A stretch of DNA of 64,000 nucleotides from a virus (IMGVR_UViG_3300036770_005052:62001-126000); one strand, 5' to 3'; counted from the first letter of the stretch, positions 34,801 to 43,732 are shown. Numbers and translations are program-made. The notes: generated from the sequence alone by a model not told the origin.

Positions 34801-37800
34801 GCAATACAGTCTCAACAGAGTTTACAAATTTACAATACAGTCAAAATAGTGTTGATTTATACCCCCAATTAGATAGAGATAATTTCGATTCTAACCCAGA
34901 ATCTTCTATTACATTTGCCAAGAGAAATCCAATTGGTGATATTGTAACAAATGATCTTAAAAGAAGTGTTACTAGAGAAACTGTTGATAAATTACTAAAA
35001 GATTTTGGAAAAGGATTGAGAATTTCTAATGTTTCTAGTACATCATCTTCCGCAACGATTACAATTGATCGTGATCATTTGTTAGGCGGAATAGTTGGAT
35101 ATTCTGCTTTAACTGGTGGAAGTGGTCATACTCCAGGAACTTATTATAATGTAAAATTATATAATGATCTTGCCTTATCTGAATGGAATGGTGCAACAGC
35201 AAAAGTTACAGTTTCAGGTTCTGGATCTGTTACAAATGCTGAGATAATTGCAAACGGTTCTGCATATACAAATAATTCAACTTTATATTTTGACAGTTTA
35301 AAAATTGGTGGATCTGCAAGTGCAAGAATTACAGTTTCAACTTCTGGAATTTCTACAAGTATAGGTGATGTTGTACAAATTGCTGGAGCTGGCACTACAA
35401 CTTCAAATCAATATTATAGGATTACTTCATTACCAGCAACAAATCAAATAGCAGTTGCAAGAACATCTGGTGATGCTTCTATTGCTTCTGGTCAATATGC
35501 ATTAGTTATTGGCCCATCAGTAAAAATTAGTAGCACATCATACACATCAAATACAGGTCTTTTAACAGTTAATTCATCATCTGCACACGGATTATTGGCT
35601 GGAAATAGATTTAGAATTATTGATTCATCAAATAATAATCTTGGTGACTATGTTGTAAATGAAAGAATTAGCTTAACTTCATTTACAGCTTTTACATATA
35701 AATCTATTTCTGCATCAAATGGATTTATTTTAAAACATGGCTTATCAGCTAATAATGGAGTTTCTGATACTAGAGGTGAAAACTTAGGTGTAAGAGGAAT
35801 TCCATTATATGCAAATGAGTCATTAAAACTTCAAAATTCAATTACAACAGATACTGTAATTGATGTATTACCATCTACGGTTGGAATAACAACAATTGCA
35901 GGAAGATTCCCATTAGGATCTTATATTCAAATTGATAATGAAATTATGAGAATCACTACTTCTGGTAGTGAAACTACATTTGGTGTTATCAGAGGTTCTT
36001 TGGGAACACGTCAAGAAGATCATGATGCAAATTCTATAATTCGTAAAATTGAACCAATAGCAGTAGAATTTAGAAGACCTTCAATTTTACGTGCATCTGG
36101 TCACACATTTGAATATATGGGATTTGGACCTGGCAACTATTCAACGGGTCTTCCGCAAGTTCAAATACGTGCTCTTACAGATAGAGAGGAATTTCTTTCA
36201 CAAGCACAAGAAAGATCTTGTGGTGCTGTAATTTACACTGGAATGAATAATAAAGGTGATGTTTACAGTGGTAATACAAAAACTATTGCATCTAGTGGTG
36301 AGATTATTTCTTATGACATTCCAAAACCAACAGTAACTGGACAAGATCCTACAAAATTAAGTGTTGTATTTGACGAAGTTACTGTTAAAGAAAGATTATT
36401 GGTTGAAGGTGGTGCATCTGCAACTGTTCTTTCCCAATTTAACGGACCTCTTACACTTAATGGGCAACTTAGAGTTAAGGCAAAAGCAACATTTAGTAGA
36501 CAAGTAAAAATTTCAAATACTACACCATCAACCAACAAATTTACTGGTGCTTTGATCATCAATGGTGGTGTAGGAATTCTTGAAAATATAAATGTTGGTG
36601 GAATTGGTTCATTCTCAAATTCTCAAGATTCAACTACTATTGCCAACGGATCTATAGTTACAAATGGTGGAGTTGGAATTGAAAAAAGACTTAATGTTGG
36701 CGGCGCAGTTGGATTTACAAGTACTACAGACTCGACAAGTGGATCAACTGGAGCATTTGTGATAACTGGTGGTGTTGGAATTGGCAAAAACTTAAATGTT
36801 AGTGGAATTACAAATGCTGAAAACAGCACCGATTCCACATTAATTTCAAATGGATCTTTAACCGTTCAAGGTGGAGTTGGAATTAGAAAAAGACTTAATG
36901 TTGGTGGTGCTGTTGGATTTACAAGTACTACAGATTCCACATCCACAACTTCTGGCGCATTAATTGTAACTGGTGGTGTTGGAATTGGTAAAACAGTATT
37001 CATTGGTGGTAGTTTAAATGTTGCATTAACTAGATCTACAACTCTTGGTGGAACATTGAGTGTTGTTGGAAATACAAATTTGAGTGGAACATTGGGTGTT
37101 GCAGCTGGTCAAGCAACTGATCTTGGCGGAACATTAAATGTTGATGGTGCCACAACATTGCAAAGCACATTAGATGTTACTGGAAGTTCAACATTTAATA
37201 GTAATACCACAATTAATGGAATATTAGATGTAAACTCTGGTGCCACTATTGATAATATCAGAATTGGAATTGCAAATGACAATACAATTGACACAAGCAC
37301 TGGTGGATTAACATTAGATTCTTCGAGTGGTACAACTACAATCAGCGATAATACTACTATAACAGGAACTCTTGATGTTTCTGCAAATATAACTGGAAGT
37401 AGTGCTATCAGTGCTACTGGTAATATTAGTGCTGGTAATAGATTAATTGGACAACTTCAAAGATCAGTCAGAATTGTGGGGTCTGGGGTCGATTCTACAT
37501 TTAACAATAGCAGTGATGTTACAGTTACCCTACCAGACAAAACTAAAATAACAGTTTCTGGAAGCACAGATCCTGGTATTTCAAATGGATTTAGGGAAAA
37601 TATGACTGCAACCAGACAGGGTGATGCAGATACTTTGATGTTTAGGGGAATCAATGGTGGAACTTCAGTAGGAAGTGGTGGACTCACATGTGCTGGTGAT
37701 ATTATTGCATTTGCTTCTGATGAAAGATTAAAAACTAATATTGAGCCAATCGAAAATGCGGTTGATAAGGTACTCAAACTCCGTGGATTTACATATAACT

Positions 37801-38015
37801 TTAATGAAATTGGAGAAGAACTTGGATTTGATGCATCACTAAGACATGCAGGTGTATCCGCACAAGAAGTTCAAGAAGTTCTTCCAGAAGCAGTTTGCCC
37901 TGCTCCTGCAAGCGATGAGTATCTGACAGTTAAATATGAAAAACTTGTACCACTTCTTATTGAAGCAATTAAAGAATTAAGAGCAGAAATAAATGAGCTG
38001 AGGAGATCTAAATAG
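31887..38015 (+). CDS. Long tail fibre with C-terminal S74 chaperone (2042 aa)
   Basis: The N-terminus (MPLNKLENFIKNTEGRILYV) is followed by a beta-helix-like region with YVNPNDLDSTDSITNQG and FPGEHLI elements, then many beta modules. Residues about 1510-1720 hold four to five repeats of the type TGGVGIGKxLNVGG. The last 100 residues are the S74 intramolecular chaperone: ASDERLKTNIEPI with the candidate Ser-Lys dyad near residues 1943-1948, then GVSAQEVQEVLPEAV and a final coiled coil EAIKELRAEINELRR. In this family the chaperone trimerises the fibre and cuts itself off. The frame is intact over its full length. Confidence 0.88.
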   Translation: MPLNKLENFIKNTEGRILYVNPNDLDSTDSITNQGNSLAQPFKTVQRALLESARFSYLRGYNNDLTEKTTILLFPGEHLIDNRPGYAIYDNDPLGAYAVPPTGGVGVPAPQTLSLELDSVFDLTDPDNILYKFNSVYGGVIVPRGTSIVGLDLRKTKIRPKYVPNPTDPSATNSAIFRITGACYFWQLSIFDGDESGLVYTNPTYSTSIYQSTPTFSHHKLTCFEYADGVNPVGSYELTDLDMYYSKLSNAYNTYRNIDAKYPSEPLGFSKKAPEWEIVGAFASDPIDITGLFSGNGTTAGARVTVTTAFEHNLNSGTPIKIRDVSEGTYNVSTKVQEVLSPTQFTYLLTSFPINLDANPSVSGATVTVETDTVSGASPYIFNCSLRSVWGMNGMHADGSKASGFRSMVVAQFTAVSLQKDDRAFVKYNNVARAYEGVTISPVSGAALSSGSSQTDAELVYHLDQNAIYRNGWETSHIKISNDSFIQIVSVFAIGFNKHFDVQSGSDASITNSNSNFGQISLNAEGFKNAAFGKDNKAFITSIIPPRNIDEFDEDIIEWLSLDVGITTAYGNDTTDTSRLYLYGFTAKDSLPVSLTQGYRVGARKNDILYLSYNGVEYNAKIYMEDPSGVGLISAEKSYSVIGSPSNNIFTLNTPLNLLTTGEKVVINSEDGDLPENITEHIPYYVIKINSTQIKLATSYTNAILDNPITVYGGTNLIIKSRVSDKNAGEYGSPLQYDDTYQNWYIKVAEDNQIYNLLNTIGVQTLTETTDLSYIKRVSDGRALDEKLYKVRVVIPKEFANAKNPESGFVLQESSSTGARNSADFSRTTISTSDYDYKKNPRFIEKCTLQDNTVTVTTELPHNLKVGDIVIIKYVTDTINTTGDQTLGYNGYFKVTTIPNIMSFQYDIVDIKGKSHSPGVFTNDVTNRTTTLPRYERNDLKSNIFIYRNQVISPYIENSQDGIYHLYLLNASNTVSTEFTNLQYSQNSVDLYPQLDRDNFDSNPESSITFAKRNPIGDIVTNDLKRSVTRETVDKLLKDFGKGLRISNVSSTSSSATITIDRDHLLGGIVGYSALTGGSGHTPGTYYNVKLYNDLALSEWNGATAKVTVSGSGSVTNAEIIANGSAYTNNSTLYFDSLKIGGSASARITVSTSGISTSIGDVVQIAGAGTTTSNQYYRITSLPATNQIAVARTSGDASIASGQYALVIGPSVKISSTSYTSNTGLLTVNSSSAHGLLAGNRFRIIDSSNNNLGDYVVNERISLTSFTAFTYKSISASNGFILKHGLSANNGVSDTRGENLGVRGIPLYANESLKLQNSITTDTVIDVLPSTVGITTIAGRFPLGSYIQIDNEIMRITTSGSETTFGVIRGSLGTRQEDHDANSIIRKIEPIAVEFRRPSILRASGHTFEYMGFGPGNYSTGLPQVQIRALTDREEFLSQAQERSCGAVIYTGMNNKGDVYSGNTKTIASSGEIISYDIPKPTVTGQDPTKLSVVFDEVTVKERLLVEGGASATVLSQFNGPLTLNGQLRVKAKATFSRQVKISNTTPSTNKFTGALIINGGVGILENINVGGIGSFSNSQDSTTIANGSIVTNGGVGIEKRLNVGGAVGFTSTTDSTSGSTGAFVITGGVGIGKNLNVSGITNAENSTDSTLISNGSLTVQGGVGIRKRLNVGGAVGFTSTTDSTSTTSGALIVTGGVGIGKTVFIGGSLNVALTRSTTLGGTLSVVGNTNLSGTLGVAAGQATDLGGTLNVDGATTLQSTLDVTGSSTFNSNTTINGILDVNSGATIDNIRIGIANDNTIDTSTGGLTLDSSSGTTTISDNTTITGTLDVSANITGSSAISATGNISAGNRLIGQLQRSVRIVGSGVDSTFNNSSDVTVTLPDKTKITVSGSTDPGISNGFRENMTATRQGDADTLMFRGINGGTSVGSGGLTCAGDIIAFASDERLKTNIEPIENAVDKVLKLRGFTYNFNEIGEELGFDASLRHAGVSAQEVQEVLPEAVCPAPASDEYLTVKYEKLVPLLIEAIKELRAEINELRRSK

Positions 38016-38037
38016 TTTTATTATTTGATTTTATATC

Positions 38038-38736
38038 ATGTTAAAATATAATACTGCTCAGATTTTTCCAACAACAATTTATGTTGGAGATATGGAAAAT
38101 CACGAAAAATATAAAGAAGAATTTTATAAATTATATCATAAATTTGATTACGAAGTTACGTCAGAAAATAATACTGTTAGTGAGGAATGTGGTAATCCAT
38201 TAATTCATTTAGAAGAAAGTTTAGAACCACTTTTTTCTGAGGTAACTTCTCATGTAAAAAATTATATTCATAACGTTTTAAATTTAAGGGATTTATTTGA
38301 TGTAACAATAACTAAAACATGGCTATCAAGAGCTAGAGAAATTAAAGATGAAATACCTTGGCATATACATTCAACAAGTCATATTTCTTTTACATATTAC
38401 TTAAATACCCCTACAAATTCACATACAATAACTTTTTCTAATCAACATGAGCCAAATAGCTTATTTTTGGGTATGTCAAAATTTAATGAGGAAAAAGAAA
38501 AAAGATTTGTAGATTTTTATAATGAAAATAATGCAACGACATTTTTTATTACCCCCGAAGAAGGAAAGATTGTTTTATTTCCAAGTAAACTAGTACATTC
38601 AACAAAATCCAAATCCGAAGAATTTAGTGGAGAAAGATTAGCAATAGTTGGAGATATTTCATTAATACTGAGAGAAGAGTATCTTTCATTTTCTATGGGG
38701 TATGTAAATGAAAAATATTGGAAAAAATTCAAATGA
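38038..38736 (+). CDS. 2OG-Fe(II) oxygenase-like protein (232 aa)
   Basis: The protein begins MLKYNTAQIFPTTIYVGDM. A WHIHSTSHISFTYYLNTP segment (about residues 107-124) and a later IVLFPSKLVHST followed by GERLAIVGDI fit the 2OG-FeII_Oxy_5-type pattern, in which the first His, the distal His and a downstream Arg bind iron and 2-oxoglutarate. Such genes are frequent in cyanophage fibre loci. The substrate is unknown; a virion protein or host metabolite is possible. Confidence 0.7.
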   Translation: MLKYNTAQIFPTTIYVGDMENHEKYKEEFYKLYHKFDYEVTSENNTVSEECGNPLIHLEESLEPLFSEVTSHVKNYIHNVLNLRDLFDVTITKTWLSRAREIKDEIPWHIHSTSHISFTYYLNTPTNSHTITFSNQHEPNSLFLGMSKFNEEKEKRFVDFYNENNATTFFITPEEGKIVLFPSKLVHSTKSKSEEFSGERLAIVGDISLILREEYLSFSMGYVNEKYWKKFK

Positions 38737-38738
38737 AA

Positions 38739-38746
38739 AATAAATA
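38739..38746 (+). promoter_or_regulatory. T4-type late promoter AATAAATA
   Basis: AATAAATA lies directly after the oxygenase-like gene and 23 bases before the Gly-rich adhesin gene. Confidence 0.5.
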
Positions 38747-38768
38747 ATAAAAAACTCATAATAAACCA

Positions 38769-39767
38769 ATGGCATTACAATCTACTGGACAAATTTCTTT
38801 CAGTGATATAAGTAAAGAATTTGGAACACCTACTAGAAGAAACCTTGGTGCTTATAGAGTTAGTGAAAATTATGGGTCTCTAACAAATCTTCCTCTTGCA
38901 GAAGGAATACCTCAAAGTGGTGAAATAAAATTTAGTGATTTTTATAACAAAAGACTTAACATTGTTATCGTATTTGGAGGAGGGAGTCGCCTTACTGCAA
39001 GAACATATTATAATGCAAATGCTGTTAATGTTGTTGGAAAATTTAGAACAAGACCATCAAGCAGTTCTGGCTGTAGAATTTTAATAAATTTGGCATCCGG
39101 AACTTATTCATCAATTAATTGGAGTAGAAATTATTGTGCATTTAAGACAGGTGGATGGGATACTGATACAACGTTAAGATTAATCATTGCTTCGGGAGCT
39201 GGTGTCTATGGTTCTGGTGGTGATGGGGGTAGAGGACAGTTTAGTGTATCCGATGGTGGGGATGGTTCTAGTGCATTGGGAATAGAGTATCCAACTACAA
39301 TAATTAATGATGGATATGTTCAATGTGGCTATGGTGGTGGAGGAGGAGGTGGATTTGGAACTTCCGACCCAGATAAAAATACAAGAGACTTTGGGGCACC
39401 GGGTGGTGGTGGAGGAGGAGGTGCAGGAATTCCTGCTGGGCGAGGTGGCTCGGCAGGTGGTGGTGGATATAATACTAATGGGGCAAGCAGAGGAAATAGT
39501 GCAACACAAACTATTGGTGGATCAGGTGGTGGGGGAGGAAGCGGAGGCGGAGCAAGTGGAGGTCGTGGTGGTGATGGTGGAGGGACAAATAATGGAGGAG
39601 GTCAAGGAGGTAATCGTGGAGATGGAAATATAACTGGAGGTGAAGGAAGAGCTGGTCAAGCAGGAGCAAATGGATATGGAATTATTATTGGACCTAGTGG
39701 TTCTATAGTTTCTTTAACTGGCGCCGGAACAGTTTTAGGTGGTCAAACTAACGGCACAGTTCTATAA
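38769..39767 (+). CDS. Glycine-rich tail adhesin-like protein (332 aa)
   Basis: Residues 1-60 are a domain with two ISFSDISKEF / IKFSDFYNKR-type motifs, found at the N-termini of many cyanophage fibre proteins. Residues about 125-310 are dominated by glycine runs (GGGGGGGFG, APGGGGGGGAG, GGSGGGGGSGGG), the composition of polyglycine-II sandwich adhesins such as T2/S16 gp38, where loops between Gly strands bind the host receptor. It is a strong candidate for a host-range determinant. The assignment rests on composition and layout. Confidence 0.72.
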   Translation: MALQSTGQISFSDISKEFGTPTRRNLGAYRVSENYGSLTNLPLAEGIPQSGEIKFSDFYNKRLNIVIVFGGGSRLTARTYYNANAVNVVGKFRTRPSSSSGCRILINLASGTYSSINWSRNYCAFKTGGWDTDTTLRLIIASGAGVYGSGGDGGRGQFSVSDGGDGSSALGIEYPTTIINDGYVQCGYGGGGGGGFGTSDPDKNTRDFGAPGGGGGGGAGIPAGRGGSAGGGGYNTNGASRGNSATQTIGGSGGGGGSGGGASGGRGGDGGGTNNGGGQGGNRGDGNITGGEGRAGQAGANGYGIIIGPSGSIVSLTGAGTVLGGQTNGTVL

Positions 39768-39773
39768 TAAATA
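39766..39773 (+). promoter_or_regulatory. T4-type late promoter AATAAATA
   Basis: AATAAATA lies at the stop of the Gly-rich gene and 18 bases before the next start. Confidence 0.5.
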
Positions 39774-39791
39774 TTTTTTTTATTGATCAAT

Positions 39792-40364
39792 ATGAGAAAT
39801 CATGATAATTTTTTAGGAATATATGAAAACTGCTTTGATAGTGAATACTGCAAAAAATTTATAGAGCATATAGATTTGCTAGAAGAACGTAGTATTGTTT
39901 TACCGACGCCAGAATTAAATCATAGAGTTGATGACCATGGTGTATTTTTTTCTCATGATTATAATTTAAAATCATGGAGTTGGTTGGGTGAATCATTTTT
40001 ACCAAAAATTCAACATCATGTTCAAAATTATATGGAAAAATATTCAATTTTGATGAAAAGTCGCTTTTTAATGCACGATATAAAAGCAAAAAAAATAGAT
40101 TGTGGTGGAGGATTTCATGAATGGCATTATGAAAACAGTTGTTTTGCCGCATTAAATCGAATTTTAGTTGTACAATTATATCTTAATACAATTGAAGAGG
40201 GTGGAGAAACAGAATTTTTATATTTAAATAAAAGAGTAAATGCCGAAGAAGGAAAAATATTGATATTTCCTGCAGGGTTTACGCACACTCATAGAGGCAA
40301 TCCACCAATAAATCAAACTAAATACATAGTTACGACATGGGTACTGTTGCAGGAGGATAAATGA
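39792..40364 (+). CDS. 2OG-Fe(II) oxygenase-like protein (190 aa)
   Basis: The protein begins MRNHDNFLGIYENCFDSEYCKKFI. The double-stranded beta-helix core shows FHEWHYEN (about residues 106-113, H-x-E in place of the usual H-x-D), LVVQLYLNTIEEGGETEFLY, and IFPAGFTHTHRGNPP with the distal His, then TKYIVTTW. This is the prolyl-hydroxylase-like 2OG-FeII_Oxy_3 pattern. It is the second such enzyme in this fibre locus. The ATG at 39792 is preferred to a TTG three codons earlier. It overlaps the next gene by four bases. Confidence 0.75.
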   Translation: MRNHDNFLGIYENCFDSEYCKKFIEHIDLLEERSIVLPTPELNHRVDDHGVFFSHDYNLKSWSWLGESFLPKIQHHVQNYMEKYSILMKSRFLMHDIKAKKIDCGGGFHEWHYENSCFAALNRILVVQLYLNTIEEGGETEFLYLNKRVNAEEGKILIFPAGFTHTHRGNPPINQTKYIVTTWVLLQEDK

Positions 40365-40708
40365 ATTTAATTTTTAAAATTGTAGAATATCTTGAAGAAA
40401 CAGATCAAATTATTATTAAATTTAGCAGACAAAATTCACCAAAGCCAATAGATGAATATCCTCCAGTAGCAATTGATTGTTGTAATATTGATCAAAGTGA
40501 TTATCACCAATTTGTATGTTCAATTATGAGATATGGTATTGATATTGTTTTGAAACAAGAAGAAGAAGAACCCACTCTTCTAGAAAATGTCCCATCCGAA
40601 CTTTTAGAATCTACAAATGCTAAAGATCATGTTAATCGTATTATTTCGTTAAGTGCAATGGAATTGGTGGCATCTTCATATAGAATGAATAAAATTAAAT
40701 TAGATTAA
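40361..40708 (+). CDS. Hypothetical protein in fibre locus (115 aa)
   Basis: A 115-residue acidic protein (MNLIFKIVEYLEETDQIIIKF...) with DEYPPVAIDCCNIDQSDY and a helical C-terminus. Similar short proteins accompany fibre genes in cyanophages in my recollection, but no role is known. It is translationally coupled to the oxygenase gene by an ATGA overlap. Confidence 0.6.
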   Translation: MNLIFKIVEYLEETDQIIIKFSRQNSPKPIDEYPPVAIDCCNIDQSDYHQFVCSIMRYGIDIVLKQEEEEPTLLENVPSELLESTNAKDHVNRIISLSAMELVASSYRMNKIKLD

Positions 40709-40720
40709 AATAAAAAAATT

Positions 40721-41332
40721 TTGAATGTGATAAAAAAATTTTCTGGTAAAGATACGAATATTATTGTTACCAGGTATGACGAAGGTTTATCTTGGATTAA
40801 ACCTTATCTTGAGTATTCGATTATTTACAATAAGGGTAAAGATGATCTCAAATATCCATCATTTAAATTGCCTAATATTGGTTTAGAGCATCATAGTTGG
40901 GTTTATCATATTGTAAATCATTATGATAATTTACCGAATTATCTAATTTTTTTGCAAGGAAGTCCACATTATCATTTTATAGGTAATGTGGAAAGATTTT
41001 TGGATAGATTTTTAGATTTGGATAGAAGAAAAAATATTCAAACAGAAGACTTTGAATATATACCTCTCACAGACTGGTACACAACAGAACCCATAAATTA
41101 CACAGAGGTAGTTGAAACTTATCAAGAACTTTTTGGCACAATTCCCCACTTTAAACATATTGAGTATGCAACTTGTGGACAGTTTTGCATATCTTCGAAT
41201 AGAATTAAACATTATCCAAAAAGTTTTTATGAAAAATACTTAGCCATCTTTGAAAGAAAAAATAATATTGATTACGCATATACTGCGGAGAGAATGTGGT
41301 CTTTATTTTACTCTCAAAAATATCTTAAATAA
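40721..41332 (+). CDS. DUF3431-like protein (203 aa)
   Basis: The protein shows the DUF3431 order of motifs: IIVTRYDEGLSWIKPYL, IIYNKGKDD, LPNIGLEHHSWVYHIVNHYDNLPNY, IFLQGSPHYH, and TCGQFCISSNRIKHYPKSFYEK with a final YTAERMWSLFY. The family has glycosyltransferase-like features and occurs in fungi, plants and phages, but its reaction is not established to my knowledge. The start is TTG at 40721 or GTG at 40727; no ATG fits. It may decorate the host surface or fibres. Confidence 0.72.
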   Translation: MNVIKKFSGKDTNIIVTRYDEGLSWIKPYLEYSIIYNKGKDDLKYPSFKLPNIGLEHHSWVYHIVNHYDNLPNYLIFLQGSPHYHFIGNVERFLDRFLDLDRRKNIQTEDFEYIPLTDWYTTEPINYTEVVETYQELFGTIPHFKHIEYATCGQFCISSNRIKHYPKSFYEKYLAIFERKNNIDYAYTAERMWSLFYSQKYLK

Positions 41333-41335
41333 ATA
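41328..41335 (+). promoter_or_regulatory. T4-type late promoter AATAAATA
   Basis: AATAAATA overlaps the DUF3431-like stop and lies 20 bases before the 752-aa fibre gene. Confidence 0.5.
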
Positions 41336-41354
41336 GTTCTAAAACCAATATAAA

Positions 41355-43613
41355 ATGGCAAATTATACAAAGTCATTTAATTTTAGAAATGGTGTTCAGG
41401 TTGATGACACCAACTTTATAGTAAATGCCAATGGATTGGTTGGAATTGGAACCAGCATTCCAAGAGAAATTTTAGATGTTCATGGAAATACTAAGATCGT
41501 TGGTCTACTTTCTGCGACTCGTATTTACACTGAAGATATTAACGTATTAAGAAGTGGTTCTAATAGTTTAACCGTAGGTATTGTATCAATTTCTTCTGGA
41601 ATTATAACAGCAACTTCTGGAATAATTACATATTATGGTGATGGTGGAAATTTAATTAACTTACCAACGTCACAATGGATAGATGTTGATAGTGGATTTG
41701 GTTATACTAGCATATATGCATCAGGAAATGTTGGTATAGCAACAACATTTCCAAATTATACCTTGCAAATTGGAGGAAATCCTTCAATTCATAATGGTAT
41801 CGGAATTAATTCAAGAGGATCAATAGTAGCAACTGGTATTGTAACTGCAAATAAATTTGTTGGAATAGGATCAGATTTAACTTTATTAGATGCATCCAAC
41901 ATTTCTTCTGGAACTTTAAGCAACTCCAGATTGCCATCAATTATCAGTGTAGGTGGTAGTATAAGTGCAGGAACTGGAATATATGGCGACACATTAAATA
42001 TTGCTGGTAATATTACTGCAAATGATATTAGTGCAGATGGTAATTTACTTACAAATTTAAACGCTACTAGTATTTCTTCTGGAACTCTAAACAACTCCAG
42101 ATTGCCATCAGATATTACTGTTTCTGGCACAATTACTGCAGCATCTCTTAGTGGATCTGGAACTAATATAACAGCAATTAATGCGAGTAATATTTCATCT
42201 GGAACTTTAAATAATTCAAGATTACCATCTAATATTAATATTTCGGGAATTATTACTGCAACTAGAATTAATGGAAGTACATTAACATTATCACAAAATA
42301 TTAATGCACCTAGTGGTATTGTAACTGCAAATAAATTTATTGGAATAGGATCAGAATTAACTTTATTAGATGCATCCAACATTTCTTCTGGAACTCTAAA
42401 CAACTCCAGATTGCCATCAGATATTAGTGTTTCTGGGACTATAACAGCATCTAATGGATTTGCTGGAAATATTGCTGGAAATGTAACCGGAAACGTTATT
42501 GGTGATTTAACTGGAACGGCATCTTTAGCTAATAATCTTACTGGTTCTCCAGCTATTGTAGTAAGTAATATTAATAGCAATTTTTCTAATTTGGGTGTTT
42601 CTACATTAACAAGTGCTTATGTTCAAAATAGTATTGGAGTTGGTACACTTTCTCCAAATGCAACTGTTCATATTAGAAAAACATCAAGTCCAACATCACT
42701 TCAAATAACTAGTGATGCCGATGAATCCTACATTACAATAGGAAGTTCAGAATCTAGATTGGGAAGTAATGGTGAAATTAAATATGGAAACATAAGTGGA
42801 ATATATCCATATAGTTCTTCAAAAACCTTAGATATTATAAACTATTCTTTAGGAAATATCAATCAATATTTACATTTAGGAACACTACCAGGAATTGGAA
42901 CTGGAAACTTTAATTGGATTTATGGTCAAACCAACAATATTTTGTTGACACTGACCTATGAAGGTAAAATGGGAATTGGTGTCACAGATCCAATCAATAC
43001 ATTTGAAGTTGTTGGCACTTCAACAGTGACTAATAACTCATACGTTGGAAATGATTTTTCAGTAAGTGGAAATGCAACAATTGGTGGAAATTTAACAATC
43101 AATGGTTCTTTATCTTCTCAAGGAGCTATAAATTCGGATGTTGCAGGAACCCTTACTGGAAATGTTAATTCCACTAGTGGAATTTCTACATTTAATGATG
43201 TAAATACAATTTCTTTAAATGTAACTAATTATGTTGGAATAGGAACTACTACCGATGGTGGAACACCTTTAAAAATAAACAAAGGTGTTAATGCAAGATC
43301 ATTTATAGTATCTACAGATGGTTCAATAGGAATACAAACAAGTGAAATTCAAGACAATACAATTTTAACTGCAATTAGTGGTTCTTCTGTATTTTTATCA
43401 GTTGGTGTTGGTACAACTGCTTTACGTTCATCTGCAGATTTTGCAAATGCTGGTGGACCTGCGGGTATTAATTATAATTTTATGATTCTTCCAAAAGTTA
43501 CTACAACTGAAAGAGATAATTTCACAGGTGTAACTAATGGATCAATAATTTATAATACCACGACCAATAAATTCCAAGGATATGCTGCTGGTTCTTGGAT
43601 TGATCTTCATTAG
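41355..43613 (+). CDS. Repeat-containing tail fibre or structural protein (752 aa)
   Basis: The protein begins MANYTKSFNFRNGVQVDDTNF and consists of beta repeats. The unit (L)DASNISSGTLNNSRLPSDI occurs four to five times between about residues 180 and 370, and VGIGTxxPxxxLDV / MGIGVTDPINTFEVVG-type units, common in phage and bacterial adhesins, recur. The end TTERDNFTGVTNGSIIYNTTTNKFQGYAAGSWIDL is a widespread fibre terminus. No S74 domain is present. Probably a side or short tail fibre. Confidence 0.8.
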   Translation: MANYTKSFNFRNGVQVDDTNFIVNANGLVGIGTSIPREILDVHGNTKIVGLLSATRIYTEDINVLRSGSNSLTVGIVSISSGIITATSGIITYYGDGGNLINLPTSQWIDVDSGFGYTSIYASGNVGIATTFPNYTLQIGGNPSIHNGIGINSRGSIVATGIVTANKFVGIGSDLTLLDASNISSGTLSNSRLPSIISVGGSISAGTGIYGDTLNIAGNITANDISADGNLLTNLNATSISSGTLNNSRLPSDITVSGTITAASLSGSGTNITAINASNISSGTLNNSRLPSNINISGIITATRINGSTLTLSQNINAPSGIVTANKFIGIGSELTLLDASNISSGTLNNSRLPSDISVSGTITASNGFAGNIAGNVTGNVIGDLTGTASLANNLTGSPAIVVSNINSNFSNLGVSTLTSAYVQNSIGVGTLSPNATVHIRKTSSPTSLQITSDADESYITIGSSESRLGSNGEIKYGNISGIYPYSSSKTLDIINYSLGNINQYLHLGTLPGIGTGNFNWIYGQTNNILLTLTYEGKMGIGVTDPINTFEVVGTSTVTNNSYVGNDFSVSGNATIGGNLTINGSLSSQGAINSDVAGTLTGNVNSTSGISTFNDVNTISLNVTNYVGIGTTTDGGTPLKINKGVNARSFIVSTDGSIGIQTSEIQDNTILTAISGSSVFLSVGVGTTALRSSADFANAGGPAGINYNFMILPKVTTTERDNFTGVTNGSIIYNTTTNKFQGYAAGSWIDLH

Positions 43614-43616
43614 TAC

Positions 43617-43645
43617 TTGACATAAGATTAAAAACCATATAGACT
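43617..43645 (+). promoter_or_regulatory. Promoter for a possible small RNA
   Basis: TTGACA at 43617-43622, a 17-base spacer and TAGACT at 43640-43645 (four of six to TATAAT). No gene starts within the next 115 bases. Confidence 0.6.
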
Positions 43646-43651
43646 ACCTTT

Positions 43652-43731
43652 GTCCTGGTTGAAGATAAGACTTAGCTTTCTTTAAGACACTTTAGAAACC
43701 GTCCACTACAACCCCGTCAAGGGGATTTTTT
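43652..43731 (+). ncRNA. Candidate small RNA upstream of the helicase gene
   Basis: About 80 bases lie between a TTGACA promoter and a CCCC-GTCAA-GGGG-A-TTTTTT terminator. No reading frame with a ribosome site was seen in it. The segment could also be a long leader of the helicase transcript, if the terminator is leaky. Confidence 0.4.
43712..43731 (+). terminator. Short intrinsic terminator
   Basis: CCCC (43712-43715), loop GTCAA, GGGG (43721-43724), then ATTTTTT. The stem is only four GC pairs, so termination may be partial. Confidence 0.6.
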
Positions 43732-43732
43732 A

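Noticed and set aside
41789-42580. Minus-strand 263-codon frame inside the 752-aa fibre gene
   Set aside because: It mirrors the repeated fibre codons, and its repeats follow those of the plus-strand gene exactly.
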